Below, piece after piece: positions 1-5,727 of a DNA stretch of 5,727 nucleotides. A program made the translations under genes and the position numbers. Source of the stretch: Campylobacteraceae bacterium (GTDB lineage: Bacteria > Campylobacterota > Campylobacteria > Campylobacterales > Sulfurovaceae); the NCBI GenBank assembly GCA_026982175.1, contig JALSHP010000035.1, positions 1 to 5,727 on the forward strand, read 5' to 3'. The notes beneath the pieces were generated by a model. That model was not told the origin of the DNA and ran no database searches. It saw only the letters and a list, made by a program, of their open reading frames with translations. Position 1 is the first letter of the stretch; every line of letters begins with the position of its first letter.

Positions 1-1
1 A

Positions 2-1060
2 GCCCAAACTAGCTTTATAAAAAGTAAAATTCGTCAAGCTGAATTGAGACTCTACTTCTCTTCAGATATTGAAAGAGTCACCTCTTTCGCACTCCCCTTA
101 GAGGATGGAACAACTAAGTTTGTCTATGACATACATGGAGCAATACTCCCTGACAATAAAGGTATTTCTCATCACACCTTTAGAACCATTGACTCTTTTA
201 GAATTGCTCAAAACTCTCCCCAAAAATTGCGTGTGGTGATTGTCTCAAAGCAAAAAAAGTTAGATAAACTGCACGCCTTTTCAGGAAAAATGTTAGCCAT
301 ACCGTTAATAGATGGACAGAAAGCGACTATTAAAGGTAAAGAGAATAGCTTTACTGAAACACCCTATTCAAGTAGTAACAAAAACTATATTGTGGTGATT
401 GATGCAGGGCATGGAGGCAAAGATAATGGGGCTTCTTGTTGTGGCGATAAAAAAGAGAAAAATGTTGTTCTCTCTGTGGCACAAAAGCTTAAGAAGAAGT
501 TGCTGACTAAAGGGTACAGTGTCTATATGACACGTGATGATGACGCTTTTGTGAAACTACCTAAGCGTACCGAGTTTGCCAATCAGAAAAAAGCAGATAT
601 TTTTGTCTCTATTCATGCTAATGCTGCCCCAAGTAAGAATTTACGCAATGGTTTTAATGGGATTGAAATTTACTACTTATCTCCTGCTAAAACACAACGT
701 GCCAAAGAAGCAGCTGCCAAAGAGAATGCCGTGATGTTTACAGGAAAAGATTACTATACAAAAAATGCCTACCTCTCATTAATTAGCCGAGAGAAAATCA
801 TAGAGTCTCATAAATTGGGTATTGATGTGAATAAAAAGATGATGGAGACGCTTCATGGACATTATGGAAGTGTTCAAAATGGTGGTGTAAAAGCCGCCAA
901 TTTTTGGGTATTGGTCGGGGCTCAAATGCCTGCTATTTTAGTTGAAACAGGGTATATAACACACCCTAAAGAGGGAGAGAACCTTATGAATAACTACTAC
1001 CGTTCACTCTTAGCAGAAGGTATCTCTAAAGGTATTACGCGTTATTTAAAGAATAAGTAG
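2..1060 (+). CDS. N-acetylmuramoyl-L-alanine amidase (AMIN + Amidase_3), 5' end outside window
   Basis: Zinc amidase that cleaves the amide bond between N-acetylmuramic acid and L-Ala of the peptidoglycan stem peptide, acting in the periplasm, typically in daughter-cell separation. The frame is open to the left edge with no stop, so the gene is partial; the TTG at 44 is an internal Leu codon, not a start. Residues here are counted from that codon. The first ~95 residues form a beta-rich AMIN-type region (envelope/peptidoglycan targeting), then a short linker (~96-113). The Amidase_3 domain spans ~114-338: DAGHGG gives zinc ligand His123, Glu138 (KEKN) the second ligand, SIHANA His191 the third, and LVETGYITHP the catalytic Glu301. 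The segment ~215-272 resembles the helical insertion of division amidases such as AmiB/AmiC that is displaced by LytM-type activators; this is inferred. Two TAG stops stand in tandem at 1058-1063. Convergent with the next gene, so not part of its operon. Signal peptide and full length cannot be judged. Confidence 0.93.
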   Translation, partial: AQTSFIKSKIRQAELRLYFSSDIERVTSFALPLEDGTTKFVYDIHGAILPDNKGISHHTFRTIDSFRIAQNSPQKLRVVIVSKQKKLDKLHAFSGKMLAIPLIDGQKATIKGKENSFTETPYSSSNKNYIVVIDAGHGGKDNGASCCGDKKEKNVVLSVAQKLKKKLLTKGYSVYMTRDDDAFVKLPKRTEFANQKKADIFVSIHANAAPSKNLRNGFNGIEIYYLSPAKTQRAKEAAAKENAVMFTGKDYYTKNAYLSLISREKIIESHKLGIDVNKKMMETLHGHYGSVQNGGVKAANFWVLVGAQMPAILVETGYITHPKEGENLMNNYYRSLLAEGISKGITRYLKNK

Positions 1061-1086
1061 TAGAGTTTAAAATAGTAAATTCGCTC

Positions 1087-3666
1087 TTATTTTGTTTTAT
1101 ATTCAACAATAGAAGCTTGGCTATAATTAGGAACATTATCATACGTAAAGACAGCAAAATATTTGTCCATTTTGGTTGAGCCAAAATTATCAAAGGTATA
1201 ATTGTCTGAACCAGCGTAGAGTTTTACACCATCAAATGGATTTTTGGGTTCATGCCAACGGTTTCTTACGACATAGTAGCCTACTAGGTCATCATCTTCT
1301 ACTCTATCCCAAGTAATTTTAATCAGTTTGTTCTCAATCTTTGTTTGTACATTGACAGGAGAGGGCAAAGGAAACTTACGGCGTTTGATGTATTTAATCA
1401 TAAGCTTGGCTGCATGTTTTCCCTCAAATGCCCAGTTGATGAGGTGGTCACGTGTTAGGACAGAGGTAGGTTTAATGATAAATTGTGCCTCTTCTTTTTC
1501 TCTTTGTTTTTTTTCAAGTGCTAATTTAGAGTATTGGTCAAAGAGAAAATGGTGTTTTTTCTTTGTGCCAAGTTCTGCTGAACTTACTTCATAGCCAATG
1601 AATTCAATACGTTCACGTTCTTGAATATCATCATAAGAAAACTCTTCTAAATCTATGAACTCTAGGTTATAACGTATGTCGACCTTTTGTTTAACGGTAC
1701 TACTGTTATAGAGTTCAATCCATGCATCGGTAATGACTACTTCATCTGGATTGGGTAGGCTACTTAAATCAAAAGAGAGGTAGGCAAAAATCTTTTCATC
1801 ATTTTTGTTAAATCCACAAGCTAAAATATCGCTACTAATAGCCTCATTGCTAATGGTCATACTATTTTCAAGTGGAAGTTCAACTTTGGTACTTGGAATG
1901 GTATATTTAATATCAATAGAGGGTCGGTAATGTAAGCCTCCTCCTTGATTTCCGTAGCCTATGTCAAAAACCATCATTTGTGAGTCACGCCCCACAGGAA
2001 GTTTGGTGGGACCTGAGAGTTTTAGGGTGATTTTCCCATGGTTTTTTAACTCCTCTTGTACCATCTTGTTTTCAAATTCATTACAATCCCAATGCGACCA
2101 AATTCCTTGGGTTAATTTTTCAGAGGGGATACTTGTTCCAAGATTTTTAATACGTGTAGCATGATGCACTTGCTCAAAGTCACGAATGTTTGGAACTGTC
2201 TCTGAATCAATGATACTTAATGACCATTCACCATACTTTTCAATTTTGGCTGAAACCCTATTGAGAGGGTAAAGTGAAACTTTCGTCTCTAAGACAATGG
2301 CATCTTTAGGAATGTTAGACAAATCAAAGCTCATCACCCCATAAGAGATACCTCTTCCCTCACTAACCCCAACCTTTAAAGAGTTTACACCAAAGTGTCC
2401 ATGGTTTGCTTCAGGTGATTTTTCAGCAACATAGCCAACATCAGAAGCACGAGGAAAGATGGTTCTTGAAAATTCGGATTCATCTAAAAAGGTTTTTAGT
2501 TTAACTTTAGGAGCATAGGGTGACTTAACCTTAGTAAGTTTATTGACCGCACGTACATAGTAAAAATACATTGTGCCACTTTTTAGGTTCTCATCTTTAA
2601 AGTATTTGTTACAAGTAGTACCTACAAGTGAAGAGTGATTACACGCCATTTTATTGTTAAGATTTCTATAAATCTCAAAATAGACATTTTGCTCATCATT
2701 ATACTCCCATGTGATTTCACAGCTATTAGAATCGTATGACTTTATGTGAAAATTCTTTATACGTTTAGGAGCAGTTTGACCATAATTTTTGGCTTCGCAA
2801 AGAGCATAAAGCAGAGCAGGAATATTTTCATTAACTGACTCAGACATGTTTTGAATGTAGTCGGGAATATTACGTGTCCCTACTTCTACCACAATAGCAA
2901 TAATACCTTTTGAGTAGTAGTACTCTCGTCCCGAACCTGAAATAAGTTTAGTCGGTGGCTTTCCACGGTTAATCCCATAATGTCGTCCTGTTACTTTATG
3001 AATTTGGTAGTTCATGTTGGCACAGAGTGTATTCATGTCTGTACCCTCAATTTCACTTTCATGGTTAAATTTATGGGCAGGGAAGAAGACATTTCCTTGA
3101 GAATGGTAGTCCAATGCAATGGTAATATTTTCATGGCTATCCACAAACTTTTTAATGGCTTGGGTCTCTGGTTCAGAAAAAGGATAAGGTCCAGAATAGA
3201 CATTTGAATTTGTTTGGGTAGACTTTTGGTAACCCTCTGAAAAGTTACGATTGAGGTCAACCCCAAACGTTCCATCGCCATTGTCACGTCTGTTTTTTCG
3301 CCAAAAGGAAAAGTGTTGTCGTGAATATTCAAATCCATCTGGGTTGAGACACGGCACAATATAAAGCGTGTTTTCGGTCAGTGTTTCGATGACAGTGGGA
3401 TTATTTTGATAGTTACTTAAAAGATAGTCAATAAATTCAACCGCCAACTCATGCCCAATCCATTCACGTGCATGAGCTGTACCTGTGTAAAGTAAAGCAG
3501 GTTTAAGATGAGCATAGGCAACATGAAGCGTAATGGTTGCTAAAAGAATGGGACGACCTTCCCAAGTCGTACCAATATTTTCTACGGTAACTAAGTCAGG
3601 ATATTTCTTGACACAGGCTTCAAGGAAAGCACAGCTTTCCTTATAAGATTTGTATTGTTGTTTCAT
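1087..3666 (-). CDS. M14 zinc carboxypeptidase with FN3 and DNRLRE-like modules
   Basis: Metallocarboxypeptidase of the carboxypeptidase A (M14) family, 859 residues. The catalytic domain spans ~1-295. Zinc ligands are His65 and Glu68 (HARE) and His188 (DYHSQG); the general base is Glu261 (VVEVGT). Arg123 (WRKNR) and Asn139-Arg140 (DLNRNF) match the residues that bind the substrate carboxylate (Arg127, Asn144, Arg145 of bovine CPA). By hand alignment Arg247 falls at the S1' specificity position 255, which suggests acidic C-terminal substrates; CPA Tyr248 has no clear counterpart. Downstream modules: FN3 ~300-393; a DNRLRE/CBM96-like beta domain ~397-590 (core VMSFDLSNIP); a second, diverged copy ~592-762 (core YLSFDLSSLP) with a charged helical insert at ~713-727; and a C-terminal FN3 ~763-859. 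The ATG is set by an AGGG ribosome site 8 bases upstream and by an in-frame TAA at 3670-3672, so no signal peptide can be encoded ahead of it. Last gene of the minus-strand cluster, 53 bases after the ATP-grasp gene. Family assignment is firm; the substrate is unknown. Confidence 0.9.
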   Translation of the reverse strand: MKQQYKSYKESCAFLEACVKKYPDLVTVENIGTTWEGRPILLATITLHVAYAHLKPALLYTGTAHAREWIGHELAVEFIDYLLSNYQNNPTVIETLTENTLYIVPCLNPDGFEYSRQHFSFWRKNRRDNGDGTFGVDLNRNFSEGYQKSTQTNSNVYSGPYPFSEPETQAIKKFVDSHENITIALDYHSQGNVFFPAHKFNHESEIEGTDMNTLCANMNYQIHKVTGRHYGINRGKPPTKLISGSGREYYYSKGIIAIVVEVGTRNIPDYIQNMSESVNENIPALLYALCEAKNYGQTAPKRIKNFHIKSYDSNSCEITWEYNDEQNVYFEIYRNLNNKMACNHSSLVGTTCNKYFKDENLKSGTMYFYYVRAVNKLTKVKSPYAPKVKLKTFLDESEFSRTIFPRASDVGYVAEKSPEANHGHFGVNSLKVGVSEGRGISYGVMSFDLSNIPKDAIVLETKVSLYPLNRVSAKIEKYGEWSLSIIDSETVPNIRDFEQVHHATRIKNLGTSIPSEKLTQGIWSHWDCNEFENKMVQEELKNHGKITLKLSGPTKLPVGRDSQMMVFDIGYGNQGGGLHYRPSIDIKYTIPSTKVELPLENSMTISNEAISSDILACGFNKNDEKIFAYLSFDLSSLPNPDEVVITDAWIELYNSSTVKQKVDIRYNLEFIDLEEFSYDDIQERERIEFIGYEVSSAELGTKKKHHFLFDQYSKLALEKKQREKEEAQFIIKPTSVLTRDHLINWAFEGKHAAKLMIKYIKRRKFPLPSPVNVQTKIENKLIKITWDRVEDDDLVGYYVVRNRWHEPKNPFDGVKLYAGSDNYTFDNFGSTKMDKYFAVFTYDNVPNYSQASIVEYKTK

Positions 3667-3674
3667 TAATTATT

Positions 3675-3678
3675 CCCT
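3675..3678 (-). promoter_or_regulatory. Ribosome binding site of the M14 carboxypeptidase gene
   Basis: The minus strand reads AGGG 8 bases before the ATG at 3666, good Shine-Dalgarno spacing. Together with the in-frame TAA at 3670-3672 it fixes the start and rules out a longer N-terminus. Confidence 0.7.
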
Positions 3679-3703
3679 GTTTTTCTAATAGAATGTTAAA
3701 CGA

Positions 3704-3730
3704 ATTATATCACTATAGTTTATGACTCAA
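3704..3730 (-). promoter_or_regulatory. Possible sigma-70 promoter ahead of the M14 gene
   Basis: A perfect TATAAT lies at 3704-3709 on the minus strand. Upstream, TTGAGT (3725-3730) overlaps the 3' end of the ATP-grasp gene as a -35-like hexamer, but the spacer is only 15 bases. Transcription would begin near 3697 and leave a leader of about 30 bases. The gap is AT-rich, so a chance match is possible. The gene may instead, or also, be transcribed from the upstream operon, as no terminator is visible in the 53-base gap. Confidence 0.4.
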
Positions 3731-5177
3731 CTAAATCTTTTTTATCTACGTTCTCTTTGGCTAAAAATGCTTTTTTATAACTGTTCCAAACTTCCATGAC
3801 ACTTTCAATGATATTGTCTTTAATCCCTTTGATGTCTTTTAGAATTTTTGGCTCATTTTCTAAGATGTTAACAATGCCTTGATGCGAAAAACGCTCTTTA
3901 AGTTTGTTGAGTTTTTTCTTTCCAATACCATCAACAGAAGTGAGCAATGTTTCCAAATCTTCATCTGAAATTTTTATGATGGGAGTAGCACTCTGCAAAG
4001 AAACAGCAGGGGCAACTTCTTTTTTAAGTGCTGGAACTTTCATGCCCTTAAGGTTTTTGAGTGAAAATTTGTCTTGATAGTTCCACTTTTCACTTGGCCA
4101 CTCTTCAAAAGTACGCTCTTTGACATCATAGACTTTGTATTGCTTGTCAAGTTCATGTAAAAAGACTTCACCCTCGCCATACATTTTTTTCTTTTTACCA
4201 AAATGAGCACCATCATAAGAGGGGTTAAATTGACCAAAAGTAATGTGTCGCATGGTTCTAAGTAAATCAGGGTTTATTTTACCCAACTCTTCCCAGTTAA
4301 ACATTGGCATGTGAGGTTTTCTAAAGCTTCCCTCGCTTAGACTCCACATAAGGTATTGACCAATCCAATCACGAATGTAAGGAAAAGCAGCAAAAGCAGT
4401 AGCACACTCTAAAATGCGAATTTTTCCGTCTTTTCCATAAGCAACATCACATGCCCAATACTCAGCATTAGCTGCTTTGGATACTTTGACGGCGAGGTCA
4501 AGTACATTTTTAGGAACATCCATGTAGTCCATGCTTCCCCCTTGGCTTGTATTGGTTAACCAATCACCCTCAGGTGCGCGTCTCCAAAAGGCACAAACAG
4601 GCTTGTGACCAATGAGCATGACACGAATGTCAGCTTCCATCGGCACAAAGTCTTGGAAATACATAGGGTGGTATTTCTTTTGGGCATACAGCTCTTTGGC
4701 TTCTTTGTATGAGTCTACTTTATGTACAAAATATCCTCCATAGTTAGAAGGTCCATAAGACATTTTAACAATTTTTGGATATTCTGTTTTTTTCAAAAAC
4801 TTGTCAGCATTTGGACGGTTGTAGTAAATGTAGGTTTTTGGAACAGGTATGTCATATTTCCATGCAAAACGTGTAACATTCTCTTTTGATTTGTTAGAAA
4901 ACTGGGTGTCAAGTGAGGGAATAAAACGGACATTTGGCAAGGCACGAGAAATCTCTCTAAAAGTTTCATAAGCTGTTGCAGGTACATTTCCTATGAGTAC
5001 GTCAATTTTTTTCTTTTTAACTTCTTTAATAAATCTATCTTTATCATTTCCCCAATGATAAGTAACGGCTTCTATTTTGTTTGGCCAACCTTTAAAGTTT
5101 GAGTAGTCGAAAAATCTAAGTACATAATCCATGTACAAAAATCCTAGTTTTGGTAATTCCTTATTTTTTAAGCTCAT
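3720..5177 (-). CDS. RimK-like ATP-grasp protein with C-terminal tandem helix-hairpin-helix domain
   Basis: An ATP-grasp protein of 485 residues; this superfamily joins a carboxylate to an amine through an acyl-phosphate, and RimK relatives add glutamate-type residues. Residues ~10-95 look like a pre-ATP-grasp alpha/beta domain, and ~95-275 are the ATP-grasp fold: Lys138 with a glycine-rich loop (142-148), ADIRVMLIG (182-190) and the RimK-like stretch from RRAP to QGG (199-214). Metal-site residues Asp244 and Glu257 are present, but the expected E-x-N motif reads ECA, so the Asn is Ala259. Residues ~275-395 match nothing I recognise. Residues ~405-468 form two helix-hairpin-helix motifs (DGIG at 416-419; KGIK at 450-453), as in UvrC/RuvA-type DNA-binding domains. 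RimK itself is about 300 residues, so the C-terminal extension is large. The ATG has an in-frame TAG directly before it and an AGGA ribosome site, so the start is secure. It is a diverged paralogue of the ligase just upstream and probably co-translated with it. Whether it is still an active ligase, and on what substrate, is unknown. Confidence 0.82.
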   Translation of the reverse strand: MSLKNKELPKLGFLYMDYVLRFFDYSNFKGWPNKIEAVTYHWGNDKDRFIKEVKKKKIDVLIGNVPATAYETFREISRALPNVRFIPSLDTQFSNKSKENVTRFAWKYDIPVPKTYIYYNRPNADKFLKKTEYPKIVKMSYGPSNYGGYFVHKVDSYKEAKELYAQKKYHPMYFQDFVPMEADIRVMLIGHKPVCAFWRRAPEGDWLTNTSQGGSMDYMDVPKNVLDLAVKVSKAANAEYWACDVAYGKDGKIRILECATAFAAFPYIRDWIGQYLMWSLSEGSFRKPHMPMFNWEELGKINPDLLRTMRHITFGQFNPSYDGAHFGKKKKMYGEGEVFLHELDKQYKVYDVKERTFEEWPSEKWNYQDKFSLKNLKGMKVPALKKEVAPAVSLQSATPIIKISDEDLETLLTSVDGIGKKKLNKLKERFSHQGIVNILENEPKILKDIKGIKDNIIESVMEVWNSYKKAFLAKENVDKKDLVES

Positions 5178-5184
5178 CTATTTT

Positions 5185-5191
5185 TCCTTTA
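5185..5191 (-). promoter_or_regulatory. Ribosome binding site overlapping the upstream stop codon
   Basis: The minus strand reads TAAAGGAAAAATAGATG: the TAA stop of the first ATP-grasp gene runs straight into an AGGA Shine-Dalgarno element for the second. The in-frame TAG just before the ATG fixes the start. The overlap suggests translational coupling of the two ligases and rules out a promoter between them. Confidence 0.7.
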
Positions 5192-5727
5192 TTTTTGGTG
5201 GGTTTTTCGGTCGATTAACTCGACAATAAGGTCTATTTTCTTTTCATTGAAGTCAAGACCCATTTTTTCTTGTTCTGGGGTGGCAAAGGCTGGAATGCCA
5301 TTGACTTCTAAGACAACATACTCCTCTTTTTCTTGGTCGTAAATAATGTCAATTCCTGCAATGTCTGTACCACAAGCTTTTGCTGCGTTGATGGCAACTT
5401 TTAAAACATCGTCATTACACTCTCTCATGAAGACAGAACCCCCAGAAGTGACATTGGTTCGCCAATCACTACTAGGGGCTTTTCGTCCATAACATCCTAC
5501 ATATTTTCCGTCAACGATGTCAACTCTAAAGTCAGAGTTATCATATTTAATAAATTTTTCCACAAAAACTTCTCTGGTGTTTGAGTGGTTAATAGATGGC
5601 AGTAGTGTTTGTAAGGCATTTTCATCATCAATCTTAGTGAGTCCAGTACCTCCCCAACCATGGGTTGGTTTGTAGACCATACTTTTCCATTTTTCTAAGA
5701 CTTTATGGAGGTTCTTACTCGCTTCAT
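5189..5727 (-). CDS. RimK-like ATP-grasp ligase, N-terminus outside window
   Basis: C-terminal part of an ATP-grasp amino-acid ligase of the RimK/LysX type. The frame stays open to the right edge with 15 residues before the Met codon at 5680, so that Met is internal and the gene is truncated; 178 residues plus part of a codon are visible. Counting from that Met: KPTHGWGGTG (4-13) is the nucleotide-binding lysine and glycine-rich loop; EVFVEKFI (37-44) lines the adenine pocket; FRVDIV (51-56) and RKAP to SGG (66-81) are family motifs; Asp111 (GIDII) and Glu125 with Asn127 (LEVN) are the Mg2+ ligands. All visible catalytic residues are intact, unlike in the paralogue downstream. Missing to the right are the pre-ATP-grasp domain and part of the ATP-grasp fold. 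It lies 11 bases before the second ATP-grasp gene, in one transcription unit. The likely reaction is ATP-dependent attachment of an amino acid to a carboxylate; whether this is glutamate, and the acceptor, cannot be read from the sequence. Confidence 0.85.
   Translation of the reverse strand, partial: EASKNLHKVLEKWKSMVYKPTHGWGGTGLTKIDDENALQTLLPSINHSNTREVFVEKFIKYDNSDFRVDIVDGKYVGCYGRKAPSSDWRTNVTSGGSVFMRECNDDVLKVAINAAKACGTDIAGIDIIYDQEKEEYVVLEVNGIPAFATPEQEKMGLDFNEKKIDLIVELIDRKTHQK

Noticed and set aside
44..46. TTG as the start codon of the amidase
   Set aside because: The frame stays open to the left edge, the residues before it continue the AMIN-type sequence, and there is no ribosome site. 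It is an internal Leu codon of a gene cut by the window.
1052..1091. Shared terminator in the convergent gap (AATAAG ... CTTATT with T-rich flank)
   Set aside because: The stem would be only 6 A/T-rich pairs with a loop of about 28 bases, too weak to call an intrinsic terminator.
1328..1594. Small open frames on the opposite strand or in other frames inside the M14 and ATP-grasp genes (for example 1328-1594, 1961-2164, 2980-3207, 3033-3359, 4040-4237, 4793-4987)
   Set aside because: Each lies wholly inside a well-supported conserved gene, and the products show no recognisable domain; they are shadow frames.
1087..3666. M14 protein as the cell-shape carboxypeptidase Csd4/Pgp1 of Campylobacterota
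   Set aside because: Csd4-type enzymes are much shorter, exported, and use an atypical Gln zinc ligand. This protein has the classical HxxE, no signal peptide and a different set of C-terminal modules.
1087..3666. Functional link between the amidase and the carboxypeptidase as peptidoglycan enzymes
   Set aside because: The genes are convergent and separately transcribed, and the peptidase has no export signal, so adjacency alone does not support a link.
5678..5680. ATG as the start of the first ATP-grasp gene
   Set aside because: It lies immediately before the nucleotide-binding KPTHG motif and the frame is open to the right edge, so it is an internal Met of a truncated gene.

Overview
The window is AT-rich, densely coded bacterial DNA. 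It holds four protein genes (two cut by the window edges) and no RNA gene, mobile element or CRISPR array. Codon use, the lysine-rich proteins and the style of the AMIN-type cell-wall amidase suggest a Campylobacterota member (Sulfurovum/Sulfurimonas/Arcobacter-like). That placement is an impression from the sequence, not a database result.

Layout: (1) Positions 2-1060, plus strand: the C-terminal part of an AMIN/Amidase_3 N-acetylmuramoyl-L-alanine amidase, whose reading frame runs off the left edge. (2) A 26-base gap separates it from a convergent minus-strand block that fills the rest of the window. Read in transcription order, that block is: a RimK-like ATP-grasp ligase truncated by the right edge (5189-5727); 11 bases later, a second, diverged RimK-like ATP-grasp protein with a C-terminal tandem helix-hairpin-helix domain (3720-5177); and 53 bases later, an 859-residue M14 zinc carboxypeptidase with fibronectin-III and DNRLRE-type beta modules (1087-3666).

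The amidase is ordinary cell-wall housekeeping. The minus-strand block is the interesting part. Two ligases of a fold that joins amino acids to carboxyl ends sit next to a carboxypeptidase whose S1' specificity position appears to be arginine, which in this family goes with acidic C-terminal residues. This suggests, as inference only, a cassette that adds and removes an acidic amino-acid tag (for example glutamate), similar in logic to polyglutamylation/deglutamylation or to LysX/LysK carrier chemistry. The substrate is not visible. Three oddities stand out: the second ligase has lost the Asn of the metal-binding E-x-N motif and gained a nucleic-acid-binding type domain; the carboxypeptidase carries domains typical of secreted proteins but has no signal peptide; and an unassigned region of about 120 residues lies in the middle of the second ligase.
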